From: Flavobacteriaceae bacterium
Lineage (GTDB): Bacteria > Bacteroidota > Bacteroidia > Flavobacteriales > Flavobacteriaceae
NCBI GenBank assembly: GCA_013043685.1
Contig: JABDNT010000075.1
Coordinates: forward strand, 1 to 63,992
DNA: 63,992 bases
Direction of reading: 5' to 3'
Shown: positions 36,435 to 45,062 of the stretch, piece by piece
Layout of the letters: the number at the start of each line of letters is the position of its first letter
How positions within the stretch are numbered: the stretch's first letter is position 1
Made by a program: the position numbers and the translations under genes
The notes under the pieces: generated by a model
Database searches by the model: none
The model's input: the letters and a program-made list of their open reading frames with translations, nothing else
What the model was told of the DNA's origin: nothing

Positions 36435-37904
36435 CTAGATCTTTTTAAATATTACATTTCCGCTTTCATCTATGTATTTATAAACGCCTTTTGGAGCATC
36501 TATTTCAATTTTCAGAAAACTTGCATCTTCCTCCAGATTATTCAAATATGACTCATTTTCGGTCAAGTACGAAAAAAGAATCCTAAAAACGTTCACCGGG
36601 GTTTTAAATTTTACATCATATTCCGGCGCCTGATTGTCAGGCCAACGTATCGCCAATTGACTGCTGAATATTGAATACACCCAGTTTCTGTCCTCGGATT
36701 TCCGGCGTATCTGCAGGGTATAATCCATTCCTACATATCCTCCGTGATCGGCCATAATCAGGATAAGACCGTTGGGATCCCTTTCTTTAATGATTTTAAC
36801 AGCCCGCGTTAAAGCGATATTTGCCGAATCGAGCCGTTGGATCCATAGTTCTTTTTCGATTTTGGCGCCTTTGGTATCCTCCTTCTGGGCAGGGACATGG
36901 CCTGGCATAAACATTTGAACAAAATAGAACTTGGGTTGCAGGCTGTCCTGTTCTATGGACTGTATAAGAGGTTCAAAGATCTCTTTTGCCTTAGAATACC
37001 CTGTTCCTATAAGTGAAACATCCTTGTTGCTGAAATTACTGAAATCGTAACCAATCTCGGGCTGATTAGCAATTAAATAGGGCCATTCGGCTATAAAATG
37101 GGTTTTATAACCGTTCTTCTTAAACAAATTTATCACAGGGTTAGACCCTACTATTACCTCCCTGGCATTTATCACTTCCGTGAAATTAAATCCGCTATTC
37201 GAATAGTGATGCTTCATCGCGAAGGTAGCCATATCCGACAAGAGTGTGGAGTTGTAATTACTTCGGAAGTTGTCGTATAATTTGAATCCTTCGTCTTCGA
37301 GAAACGATTTAAATTCTCCGTTATCAATCTGGTAAAACCCTTTATCCAGTTCAGAAAAATTCACATAACCATCCGGTTGAATGAAATATACGTTCGGTTT
37401 CTTTTTAAATACACCTTCTTCAATATTATCCGGTTGAACCATCCATTCATCGGAATAGCTAAATTGTTTTATAAGCGTGGGAACAAGCGTGAAAAGTCCC
37501 AGGAACGCCAGGATGAACTGGATGATCATTATCTTCTTCAGATGGCGATGCAAAAGAATTGCGGCAATCACTGCGATAACAATAATGCCTAATGTTAACC
37601 AAACTTTTAAGGAAGCAAATAAAGAGATCTCCAGGAAAACCAGGAAAAATGAAACACTTAGAAAGGGTAGAAGGAATTTCTTAACGCGCTTAAACATTTC
37701 CATATTGAAAATCCGGAACCCTAAATAGCAGGCCACCATAGGTACGAAAAGGAACAGGCAGATAAAGAATCCCAGATGCCTCCAGGAATTTATTAGCGAA
37801 AAATTGTTGGAATAATAAAAGATAATCGGATACAATCCACTGGCAAATCCCACAAAGGCCGGGAACAGTTTTTTATTCTGAAAGAATGCTGTAAGCTTAT
37901 TCAT
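36435..37904 (-). CDS. Membrane-bound alkaline phosphatase superfamily enzyme (sulfatase-like), copy 1
   Basis: The 489-residue protein has four or five N-terminal membrane helices (about 13-150) and an extracytoplasmic catalytic domain of the sulfatase/phosphoethanolamine-transferase type. Metal-site elements are PNVYFIQPDGY (Asp), NYNSTLLSD (probable Thr/Ser nucleophile), PGHVP (His) and LILIMADHGGYVG (Asp-His). No Cys-x-Pro sulfatase maturation motif is present, so a phospho-transferase or phosphatase-like chemistry is more likely. It is a tandem paralogue of the next upstream gene (37938-39449), about half identical by eye in the catalytic domain. The product ends DAPKGVYKYIDESGNVIFKK. 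Confidence 0.75.
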   Translation of the reverse strand: MNKLTAFFQNKKLFPAFVGFASGLYPIIFYYSNNFSLINSWRHLGFFICLFLFVPMVACYLGFRIFNMEMFKRVKKFLLPFLSVSFFLVFLEISLFASLKVWLTLGIIVIAVIAAILLHRHLKKIMIIQFILAFLGLFTLVPTLIKQFSYSDEWMVQPDNIEEGVFKKKPNVYFIQPDGYVNFSELDKGFYQIDNGEFKSFLEDEGFKLYDNFRSNYNSTLLSDMATFAMKHHYSNSGFNFTEVINAREVIVGSNPVINLFKKNGYKTHFIAEWPYLIANQPEIGYDFSNFSNKDVSLIGTGYSKAKEIFEPLIQSIEQDSLQPKFYFVQMFMPGHVPAQKEDTKGAKIEKELWIQRLDSANIALTRAVKIIKERDPNGLILIMADHGGYVGMDYTLQIRRKSEDRNWVYSIFSSQLAIRWPDNQAPEYDVKFKTPVNVFRILFSYLTENESYLNNLEEDASFLKIEIDAPKGVYKYIDESGNVIFKKI

Positions 37905-37937
37905 TTGATCTTTTATTCAGAACAGGATCTCAAGTTC

Positions 37938-39449
37938 TTATCGTTTCTTAAACACGACTTTTCCATTATCATCGATATACTGGTAAATTCCCTGAGGAGC
38001 GTCCTTATTCAGTATCACATAACTACCATCATCCTGCAGATGATCAATAAATGATGGATCATCGCATAAATAGGAAAACACCACTCTAAATAGGTTTATT
38101 GCAGTGGAAATAGATTTGTCTACCTCCGGAGCTTCTCCCTCCGGCCAGTGAATGGATAACTGACTGCTAAAAATGGAGTAGATAATATCCCGGTCCTGGG
38201 TTTTATAATAGATTTCCTTACTGTAATTGAGTCCAACGAATCCACCATGATCTGCCATTATAATAATAAGTGCATTGGGATCTTCTTCTTTTATATGAGA
38301 AATTGTTTCGGTTAAAACGGTATTGGCCCATTCCAACCCTTCTATCCACAGCTCGCGCTCCCCATCTACACCGCGAGAGTCAGCCTTGCGATTGTGTATA
38401 TGACCCGGGTTAAAAATCTCCATAAAATAGAATTTAGGCGTATCTGGGTCTTCCTCCATATATTGCTTCAGATATGGGAGGAGATCCTGTGAAGGTCCCA
38501 GACCGGTTCCAATGTAGGCAACGTCATCAAGACTGAAATTACTCTTGTCATATCCTATCTCCGGTTTGTTAAGAAGTAAATATGGTTTTTGTACTAGCAA
38601 GTGTGTTAAATATCCGTTCTTCTTAAAGAGGTCCAGTACAGGATTACTACTCACTATTACATTCCTGGCGTTTATGGCTTCGCTAAAACTGGTACCACGG
38701 TTGTAATAATGATGTTTCATCACGAAGGTAGCGCTGTTCGATGCCAGGGTGGATGCATAGTTACTGCGGAAATTCGGGTAGTTGGTAAAGTTATTCTCAG
38801 CAAGGAAGGATTCAAATTTGCTATTGTCGTAGTTGTAATAACCTTTATTCAATTCTGAAAAATTCAGATATCCATCGGGTTGAATCACATACACATTGGG
38901 CTTCTTGGTAAAAACAGCGTCCTCTATATTATCCGGCTGTTTCATCCATTCATCCGAATAATTCAATTGAGTGATAACTGTTGGGACCAGGGTGTAAATA
39001 CCAATAGCAGCGAGTAGGAGTTGAATTACGATAACTTTTTTAAGGTGTTTATATAAGAAAAAAGCAAAAATTGCAGATACCACTAGGATTAGTACTATCA
39101 ATTTCTTCTGAAGGCCTGCATAAAGACACACTTTCAATAGAAAGAGGAAGACAAATATGTTCAGGAACGGAAGTACATACTTTTTAATTTTTTCAAAAAC
39201 CGATAATCTTGAAATGCGATGCGCAACAAAAAAGACCACCACCGGAACACAAACGAAAGCCACCGCAAAATATGCTACATGCCTCCAGGTATTGATCAGG
39301 GTGTAATTATTCGTGAAATAGAAAAAAATAGGATATAAACCAGCTGCAACGGCCGCCAATACAGGTACGTCCTTATCCGATTTTAAAAACCGGGCTAACC
39401 ATCCCGTCCTGGATTTTATTCCTGTTTTTTTTGAACGATTATTTCCCAT
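37938..39449 (-). CDS. Membrane-bound alkaline phosphatase superfamily enzyme (sulfatase-like), copy 2
   Basis: The 503-residue paralogue of the next gene keeps the same order: membrane helices in the first 160 residues, PNVYVIQPDGY, NYASTLASN, NPGHIHN, LIIIMADHGGFVG and a near-identical C-terminal tail (DAPQGIYQYIDDNG). The duplication is in direct tandem with a 33-base gap. Like copy 1 it lacks a sulfatase formylglycine motif and probably uses Thr or Ser as the nucleophile. Upstream lie the methyltransferase and the 66-residue membrane protein, in the same orientation. Substrate unknown; modification of a lipid-linked surface glycan is inferred from context. Confidence 0.75.
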   Translation of the reverse strand: MGNNRSKKTGIKSRTGWLARFLKSDKDVPVLAAVAAGLYPIFFYFTNNYTLINTWRHVAYFAVAFVCVPVVVFFVAHRISRLSVFEKIKKYVLPFLNIFVFLFLLKVCLYAGLQKKLIVLILVVSAIFAFFLYKHLKKVIVIQLLLAAIGIYTLVPTVITQLNYSDEWMKQPDNIEDAVFTKKPNVYVIQPDGYLNFSELNKGYYNYDNSKFESFLAENNFTNYPNFRSNYASTLASNSATFVMKHHYYNRGTSFSEAINARNVIVSSNPVLDLFKKNGYLTHLLVQKPYLLLNKPEIGYDKSNFSLDDVAYIGTGLGPSQDLLPYLKQYMEEDPDTPKFYFMEIFNPGHIHNRKADSRGVDGERELWIEGLEWANTVLTETISHIKEEDPNALIIIMADHGGFVGLNYSKEIYYKTQDRDIIYSIFSSQLSIHWPEGEAPEVDKSISTAINLFRVVFSYLCDDPSFIDHLQDDGSYVILNKDAPQGIYQYIDDNGKVVFKKR

Positions 39450-39522
39450 GTACGTACTTGTAAGGATATCAATCTAATAAAATCTTTCAAACCAAAAGGC
39501 TATTTACGCATTTAGCGAGACC

Positions 39523-40902
39523 TCAACTCCTCTTGAGTAAATATAACACGCGCTGAGTTCCTTTTATTTCCTCCTTTTTTTCGAGTGTAAAGTACTTTAA
39601 ATACCCTTTTTCAAATTCCTTCTCATTATAGAAATCGAAATGATTTATAAACTCTCGCTTCCGCACTAACAAAGATTCTACCCAGGAATCTTCTCGTTTG
39701 GGAAATTCAATGATGAGGTATTTCGAAAATTTTGCAAAGAACTCGGCCGATTTTTCAAAGGGCACATTACCGGAAAGCGTGATATGATGAATTAACGCCA
39801 GCGCCATGGTAATATCCGGCGCGTAATTTTGTAAGCGCTCGATCAGGGATTCGCGTTCGGTATTGTTAAATCCAATTCCTGGAGCAGGTTGTAGCACATC
39901 GCATACAAATGCCAGCATATTCTCCTCGTTCTTATCACGAGCCTGCAGATAGTTATGCGCTACAGCATTGCTGTCAATATCAGTTACAATAACATGCGGC
40001 ACCTCTTCAATAACTGTCCTGGCAAACGTACCGTCGTTTCCACCAACATCAATGAGTCTCTGCGGAGCTAATGGTTTTACCCAGGACCGAATGAGTTCTT
40101 TTTTTGCGTTAAATGAATCTGTATTGTAGTTTGTTTTATCGTAATAATCACCCCATTCACTGGATTCTTTCAAATCCATTTTCTTTATATAATTGAAGAG
40201 ATTCTCCAGCATATTGTTCTGTGCCTTCTTAGATAATTTCGCGATCTTGGTTTCGGCTTTATAATCGTCACTGTGCTTACTCTCCAGCTTTGCCAGCAAA
40301 TGAATATTGGTGTAGAGCGTAGAACTAAACCTCGATTTTCCAGGCAATAATGACACGATTAATTTCAGGGGGATCCCATCGATATGTGTCTGCATCATTT
40401 TCAGAATTTCAGCACCATGGTAATGGGCCAATACCAAAGGGCCAAAGAAATGCATAATAAACTGCTTGAATGCTCGCCATGGAGATCCCTCTTCGTAAAA
40501 ATCAAAGGAAAGAGTATCAATAAATACGGGTTTTCCTTTGTGAAAAGTAACATTATACGCTGAAGCATCTTTCAGAATAAAACCCCTGGAAAGAGCAAAT
40601 TTCTGAATCTGGAGTGTTAATAAAGCAGCATGTTTGTATTGTTCGAAGCTCCATTCGTATGGATTGGTAATGAATGGAATTGGCTCCGGAGTGATAACGA
40701 TCTTATCTGAAGAAACCTCGGTTTCTTGATGTGGGATGAGAAGGCCCTTCTTAACCAATGCGTTAAAAAGACCACTTTTATTAAGAGCTTCGTATTGTTC
40801 GAAATAAATCGGATTAATAGCTCTTCGCAGCACATCATTGTCGAAAAACATGTAACCGGAAGGGTCTCTAAAGGAAGCTTCGTGATGATTATTCTTTGTC
40901 AT
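39523..40902 (-). CDS. Class I methyltransferase with kinase-like N-terminal region
   Basis: The 459-residue protein has a C-terminal Rossmann methyltransferase core (about 285-459): RLIDVGGNDGTFARTV (motif I), IVTDIDSNAVAHNY and a later ALALIHHITL. The N-terminal 280 residues begin FRDPSGYMFF and include RGFILKDASAYNVTFHKG then PVFIDTLSF, which copies the spacing of a phosphotransferase catalytic loop (D-x4-N) and metal-binding ID. The start at 40902 (MTKNNHHEASF) is chosen; an ATG at 40926 is in frame too. It overlaps the small membrane-protein gene by 14 bases and lies 73 bases before copy 2 of the sulfatase-like genes. Confidence 0.78.
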   Translation of the reverse strand: MTKNNHHEASFRDPSGYMFFDNDVLRRAINPIYFEQYEALNKSGLFNALVKKGLLIPHQETEVSSDKIVITPEPIPFITNPYEWSFEQYKHAALLTLQIQKFALSRGFILKDASAYNVTFHKGKPVFIDTLSFDFYEEGSPWRAFKQFIMHFFGPLVLAHYHGAEILKMMQTHIDGIPLKLIVSLLPGKSRFSSTLYTNIHLLAKLESKHSDDYKAETKIAKLSKKAQNNMLENLFNYIKKMDLKESSEWGDYYDKTNYNTDSFNAKKELIRSWVKPLAPQRLIDVGGNDGTFARTVIEEVPHVIVTDIDSNAVAHNYLQARDKNEENMLAFVCDVLQPAPGIGFNNTERESLIERLQNYAPDITMALALIHHITLSGNVPFEKSAEFFAKFSKYLIIEFPKREDSWVESLLVRKREFINHFDFYNEKEFEKGYLKYFTLEKKEEIKGTQRVLYLLKRS

Positions 40903-41089
40903 CCTTTTCGGTGTCTTGTTCATCAATATCTATTGAATCGAAAGAATCGCCTTCGTCCTTGATCATACCGAAAAACGATTTCACCTTATACATCACATTT
41001 TTAGAGAAAAGTAATACCCCAGCAGCAGCCGCTATTACAGCCTGTGCAATCATCGCACCTAAACCCGGATCGAAATAAAGAAAATTCAT
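40889..41089 (-). CDS. Small membrane protein with acidic tail
   Basis: The 66-residue protein begins MNFLYFDPGLGAMIAQAVIA, with one hydrophobic helix (about 9-28), then a basic stretch (KNVMYKVKSFFG) and a strongly acidic C-terminus (about 45-66). The FDPGLG motif resembles small proteins often found beside membrane sulfatase-like genes. The ATG at 41089 is used; an upstream start at 41137 would add 16 residues lacking family-like features. It overlaps the methyltransferase start by 14 bases, so the two are translationally coupled. Function unknown. Confidence 0.7.
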   Translation of the reverse strand: MNFLYFDPGLGAMIAQAVIAAAAGVLLFSKNVMYKVKSFFGMIKDEGDSFDSIDIDEQDTEKDDKE

Positions 41090-41180
41090 AACAGTTGTTT
41101 GCGTAAAATTAACCAAATCAATACAATTTGGTGACAAAATATTTAAAATTCGAGCAGTTTATAAACAGATTGTGTCTAAT

Positions 41181-42974
41181 CTATAGTTTATTCCGCTTTC
41201 TGTCTACCTCTTTTAACAAGATCTTTCTTAGCCTTAAATGGCTGGGAGTTACCTCTACATACTCATCTTTCTGAATATACTCCAGCGCCTCTTCCAGGGA
41301 AAACTTGATGGCAGGTACGATTCTGGCCTTATCGTCGGCTCCAGCAGATCGCACATTGGTGAGTTTCTTGGTTTTGGTGACATTGACTGTCATATCATCC
41401 TGACGTGAGTTTTCACCTATCACCTGCCCTTCATATATGCTCTCTCCCGGATCAATAAAGAATCGCCCGCGCTCCTGTAATTTGTCGATCGAATAAGGAA
41501 TTGCCGTTCCATTCTCCATGGAGACCATGCTTCCATTCTGCCTTTCAGGTATTCCGCCTTTAAATGGCTGATACTCGAGGAATCTATGCGTCATAATGGC
41601 TTCCCCGGCTGTAGCGGTAAGAAGTTGATTTCGAAGGCCAATAATCCCACGTGACGGGATAACGAAGGTACAGATCATACGCTCGCCCTTGGCTTCCATG
41701 CCTTGCATTTCACCTTTTCGAAGTGTTACCATATCGATTGCGCGTCCGCTCACATCTTCCGGCAGATCGATGGTGAGTTGCTCAACGGGTTCACATTTTA
41801 CACCGTTTATTTCTTTGATGATCACCTGCGGTTGGCCGATCTGCAATTCGTACCCCTCGCGTCTCATTGTTTCTATTAATACGGAAAGGTGTAATACACC
41901 TCTTCCGAAGACCATGAATTTATCCGCACTATCGGTAGGCTCTACGCGAAGTGCAAGGTTTTTCTCCAGTTCACGATCCAGGCGTTCTTTTATGTGGCGT
42001 GAAGTCACAAATTTTCCGTCTTTACCAAAAAATGGTGAATCATTAATGGTAAATAACATGCTCATGGTCGGTTCGTCGATAGCGATAGTGGTTAGTCCTT
42101 CAGGATTCTCCAGATCGGCAACCGTATCTCCAATTTCAAAACCTTCAAGTCCTACAAGAGCGCAGATGTCACCTGCGTGAACTTCGGTTACTTTCTTTCT
42201 ACCGAGACCTTCGAAGGTATGTAGTTCTTTGATCTTAGATTTTGATATCGTTCCATCCCTTTTAACCAGGGAGATCTGCATATTTTCCTTTAGAATGCCT
42301 CTGTGTAATCGGCCAATCGCAATACGACCGGTAAACGAAGAGTAATCTAATGAAGTTATAAGCATTTGCGGACTTCCCTCACGTACTATGGGTGCAGGAA
42401 TATGTTCCAGGACCATTTCAAGTAATGGCTCTATATTATTGGCAGGTTTTTGCCAGTCTTCACTCATCCAATTGTGTTTGGCGGAACCATAAACCGTTGG
42501 AAAATCCAGCTGCCATTCTTCAGCACCGAGTTCAAACATAAGATCGAAAACGGCTTCATGTACCTCATCAGGGGTACAATTCTCTTTATCTACTTTGTTA
42601 ATAACAACACACGGTTTTAATCCCAGGCCAATTGCCTTCTGAAGGACAAACCTTGTTTGTGGCATTGGACCTTCAAATGCATCTACCAACAGGAGCACAC
42701 CATCGGCCATATTCAGTACACGCTCAACCTCCCCACCAAAATCGGCGTGACCGGGGGTATCGATGATATTTATTTTGGTGTCTTTATAGATCACCGATAC
42801 GTTCTTAGAGGTAATTGTAATACCTCTTTCCCTTTCCAGGTCATTATTATCCAGGATCAACTCACCGGTCTTCTCATTCTCCCTAAAGAGACTACAGTGA
42901 TGCATAATCTTGTCCACCAAAGTAGTCTTACCGTGGTCAACGTGGGCAATAATGGCAATATTCCTGATGTTCAT
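41181..42974 (-). CDS. typA: Translational GTPase TypA/BipA
   Basis: The 597-residue GTPase has the canonical G1 [15 protein letters not shown]3 [12 protein letters not shown] and G4 NKVDKEN, followed by EF-Tu domain 2-like and BipA-specific C-terminal domains (length and end [18 protein letters not shown] are typical). TypA binds the ribosome and helps 50S assembly, especially in cold or stress. The start [15 protein letters not shown] is standard. A well-placed promoter (TTG, 18 bp, TACTTTTG) lies upstream at 43019-43047. Confidence 0.97.
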   Translation of the reverse strand: MNIRNIAIIAHVDHGKTTLVDKIMHHCSLFRENEKTGELILDNNDLERERGITITSKNVSVIYKDTKINIIDTPGHADFGGEVERVLNMADGVLLLVDAFEGPMPQTRFVLQKAIGLGLKPCVVINKVDKENCTPDEVHEAVFDLMFELGAEEWQLDFPTVYGSAKHNWMSEDWQKPANNIEPLLEMVLEHIPAPIVREGSPQMLITSLDYSSFTGRIAIGRLHRGILKENMQISLVKRDGTISKSKIKELHTFEGLGRKKVTEVHAGDICALVGLEGFEIGDTVADLENPEGLTTIAIDEPTMSMLFTINDSPFFGKDGKFVTSRHIKERLDRELEKNLALRVEPTDSADKFMVFGRGVLHLSVLIETMRREGYELQIGQPQVIIKEINGVKCEPVEQLTIDLPEDVSGRAIDMVTLRKGEMQGMEAKGERMICTFVIPSRGIIGLRNQLLTATAGEAIMTHRFLEYQPFKGGIPERQNGSMVSMENGTAIPYSIDKLQERGRFFIDPGESIYEGQVIGENSRQDDMTVNVTKTKKLTNVRSAGADDKARIVPAIKFSLEEALEYIQKDEYVEVTPSHLRLRKILLKEVDRKRNKL

Positions 42975-43018
42975 AACAGATGTTTTTACAAATCATAGGC
43001 CTTTGGCCTACGAGCGCG

Positions 43019-43047
43019 CAAAAGTAGTGTTAATTCGTGGATTTCAA
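43019..43047 (-). promoter_or_regulatory. typA promoter
   Basis: The minus strand has TACTTTTG (43019-43026), an exact TAnnTTTG, with a TTG 18 bases upstream (43045-43047), within normal spacing. The short 5' leader carries the small hairpin TAGGCC-AAA-GGCCTA (42996-43010). Confidence 0.6.
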
Positions 43048-43049
43048 TG

Positions 43050-43057
43050 TATCTTTG
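43050..43057 (+). promoter_or_regulatory. kdsA -7 element
   Basis: TATCTTTG matches TAnnTTTG exactly and ends 17 bases before the kdsA ATG. It lies back to back with the typA promoter. No TTTG is seen at -33. Confidence 0.5.
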
Positions 43058-43074
43058 CATCTTAATATTTTATT

Positions 43075-43893
43075 ATGAACCTGGCATCCATTCCGAAGAT
43101 CAAACATACAGACGCCGATAACTTTTTCTTGCTGGCCGGGCCCTGTGCTATTGAAGGTGAAGATATGGCCTATCGAATTGCTGAAGAAGTGGTCTCAATT
43201 ACCAATCGGTTGAATATCCCATATATCTTTAAAGGAAGTTTCAGAAAAGCGAACCGCAGCCGTATCGATAGCTTTACTGGGATTGGTGATGAGAAGGCGT
43301 TAGAGATTCTCCAGAAGGTTTCGGAAAAATTTGATATCCCTACTGTTACAGATATACACGAAAATGAAGATGCGGCCCTGGCGGCGCAATACGTTGATGT
43401 TCTGCAGATCCCTGCTTTTTTAGTTCGGCAAACGGACCTGGTGGTTTCAGCAGCTAAAACCGGAAAGGTCGTGAACCTGAAAAAAGGGCAATTCATGAGT
43501 CCGGAAAGCATGAAACATGCAGTGAAAAAGGTAACCGACAGCGGAAATGAGAAAGTAATGGTAACCGACAGGGGGACCATGTTCGGATATCAGGACATGG
43601 TGGTCGACTTCAGGGGAATCCCAACCATGAGATCTTTTGCCACGACTGTATTGGATGTGACCCATAGTCTGCAGCAACCCAATCAAACTGTAGGTGTTAC
43701 CGGAGGGCGTCCCGAAATGATATCGACCATTGCAAGAGCTGGAATCGCGACAGGAGTTGACGGGCTGTTCATTGAAACCCATTTCGATCCGGCCAATGCA
43801 AAAAGTGATGGCGCGAATATGCTGGATCTCAGTCAACTTGAAAAATTACTCACCGACCTGGTTGCGATTCGAAGGACTGTAAATCAATTGTAA
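43075..43893 (+). CDS. kdsA: 3-deoxy-8-phosphooctulonate synthase (KDO-8-P synthase)
   Basis: The 272-residue aldolase-type enzyme carries AGPCAIEGEDMAYRIAEE, YIFKGSFRKANRSRIDSFTG and GTMFGYQDMVVDFRGIPTM, characteristic of KdsA. It condenses arabinose 5-phosphate and phosphoenolpyruvate to KDO-8-phosphate for LPS inner core synthesis. Its presence shows that the organism makes a KDO-containing LPS, which fits the glycan locus. The 3' end overlaps the convergent DUF1801 gene by 10 bases. Confidence 0.96.
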   Translation: MNLASIPKIKHTDADNFFLLAGPCAIEGEDMAYRIAEEVVSITNRLNIPYIFKGSFRKANRSRIDSFTGIGDEKALEILQKVSEKFDIPTVTDIHENEDAALAAQYVDVLQIPAFLVRQTDLVVSAAKTGKVVNLKKGQFMSPESMKHAVKKVTDSGNEKVMVTDRGTMFGYQDMVVDFRGIPTMRSFATTVLDVTHSLQQPNQTVGVTGGRPEMISTIARAGIATGVDGLFIETHFDPANAKSDGANMLDLSQLEKLLTDLVAIRRTVNQL

Positions 43894-44246
43894 TATTTCC
43901 GATCACGTACAGAATATGCCTCTTTCAATACTTCAATGAGGACAGTGTCGTCAATATCTTCCAAAGCGAAATAGCGTAACGATTTCATATGCTTTCTGTT
44001 CTCTGAAATCAACTTGTCCGTATGCCGGGTGAGATGTGCTCCATGCCAGAATCCAACATCTACATAGTTCTTTGTTTGGTTCAGGTATAGAAAAGCCTTC
44101 TTTCCATCGAGATAGTAGAACGGGATCTTGTATTTGTACAGCAACTCAAGTTCCGGTATGGTCGATTCTATCAACACCTGAAGATGCAATAGGATAGAAC
44201 GGAAAGGCTCGTTCGCATTCAGGATATATTCTTCCGCAGGATTCAT
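43884..44246 (-). CDS. DUF1801 domain-containing protein
   Basis: The 120-residue cytoplasmic protein matches the DUF1801 (YdhG-like) family in length and pattern, with an N-terminal helical part (FRSILLHLQVLIESTIPE), LYKYKIPFYYLDGKKAFLYLN and a Gly-Phe-Trp motif DVGFWHGAHL. These small proteins are of unknown function. It is immediately downstream of the hairpin at 44252-44288 and so probably has a promoter within or right after it. Confidence 0.72.
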   Translation of the reverse strand: MNPAEEYILNANEPFRSILLHLQVLIESTIPELELLYKYKIPFYYLDGKKAFLYLNQTKNYVDVGFWHGAHLTRHTDKLISENRKHMKSLRYFALEDIDDTVLIEVLKEAYSVRDRKYYN

Positions 44247-44251
44247 GTTGC

Positions 44252-44288
44252 TAAAATAAAAAAAGGTTGCCTGGCTTAGGCAACCTTT
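44252..44288 (-). terminator. Rho-independent terminator
   Basis: A 10-bp perfect stem AAAGGTTGCC/GGCAACCTTT with a 7-base loop; on the minus strand it is followed by a T-rich run (AAAATAAAAAAAA on plus). It would end transcripts coming from the CBS-domain gene or from the intergenic region between 44290 and 44451. Confidence 0.8.
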
Positions 44289-44342
44289 ATAGGAACATAA
44301 TCGTAGTATTAACTCCCCAATTAATGACGATTAGTCGTTAAC

Positions 44343-44376
44343 ATCTTCAATTAGTATTATGACTAATAATGAAGAT
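44343..44376. other. Structured intergenic hairpin
   Basis: ATCTTCA-ATTAGT pairs with ACTAAT-TGAAGAT across a 6-base loop, with only a 2-base bulge: a 13-bp stem. A further small inverted repeat (AACAGGA/TCCTGTT, 44410-44427) and a 14-base direct repeat (TTTTCCTGTTTTTA) lie nearby. No open reading frame is seen, so this could be an RNA element or an mRNA 3' structure. Confidence 0.4.
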
Positions 44377-44451
44377 ACTTCAAATATCGTCATCCTGATA
44401 TATTCTTACAACAGGAGTTTTCCTGTTTTTAAATAAGGGTTTTTCCTGTTT

Positions 44452-44871
44452 TTAGAATTGAGCGAGTAGAAATTTAATTAGATCGGTAGTGGTAACGATG
44501 CCAACCAGACGGTTATCATCTACTACAGGCAGGGCGTGAAATTCCCTGACTGCAAAAATCTCTGCAACTTCTTTAATGGTTGTGTTTGAATTCACACTCA
44601 CCAGATTTCTGGCCATAACCTGCTCAATTGTAAACAGGGTATACACGGAAGTATCTACCTCGTGGGTATCTTCGCTAAATGCATCGGCAAAACTAATACG
44701 GAGAAGGTCTGTGTAACTGAGAATCCCTATCACATGCGGGCCTCTAACTATAGGAATATGCCTGATTTTCTTCGATTTGAACAGATGCTCAGCCATTTCC
44801 AGGGTATCGGTGTTATTCAGAGTAACAACTTCCCTGGTCATTATCGAAGAAATAGGAGTTCTTTCGTCCAT
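44452..44871 (-). CDS. CBS-domain protein (tandem pair)
   Basis: The 139-residue protein consists of two CBS repeats: MTREVVTLNNTDTLEMAEHLFKSKKIRHIP (split) then VMARNLVSVNSNTTIKEVAEIF with HALPVVDDNRLVGIVTTTDL. CBS pairs bind adenine nucleotides and regulate partner proteins; no catalytic domain is attached. It stands alone with 190 bases of gene-free DNA upstream (44872-45062). Confidence 0.9.
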   Translation of the reverse strand: MDERTPISSIMTREVVTLNNTDTLEMAEHLFKSKKIRHIPIVRGPHVIGILSYTDLLRISFADAFSEDTHEVDTSVYTLFTIEQVMARNLVSVNSNTTIKEVAEIFAVREFHALPVVDDNRLVGIVTTTDLIKFLLAQF

Positions 44872-45011
44872 CTTATATTCGGTTTAAGTTGATTAATTTA
44901 TAGATGAAAGTTCAGTAAATAAGGCATAAAAAAATATGATAATAGTCAGTTCGATAATAACCCTTCATCGTAGGTTCGATCAAATTTAGCTAATTTTTAA
45001 CTATGCACCCA

Positions 45012-45059
45012 TTTGGAAAAGAAGAATAAATAAGTTTACTTTGTTTTTCAAAGTACTTT
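45012..45059 (+). promoter_or_regulatory. Promoter and operator of the CreD cassette
   Basis: TTTG (45012-45015) and TTACTTTG (45036-45043) are 20 bases apart, resembling a bacteroidotan promoter. The segment ACTTTG-TTTTT-CAAAGT-ACTTT (45038-45059) holds an inverted repeat with 6-bp arms and a 5-base spacer, overlapping the -7 element and presumed start point. The same layout recurs at 45978-46001, the same 25 bases before another start codon. Confidence 0.6.
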
Positions 45060-45062
45060 AAT

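Noticed and set aside
42996-43010. Small hairpin TAGGCC/GGCCTA before typA as a terminator
   Set aside because: No T run follows on either strand and it lies in the typA leader; left as a leader structure only.
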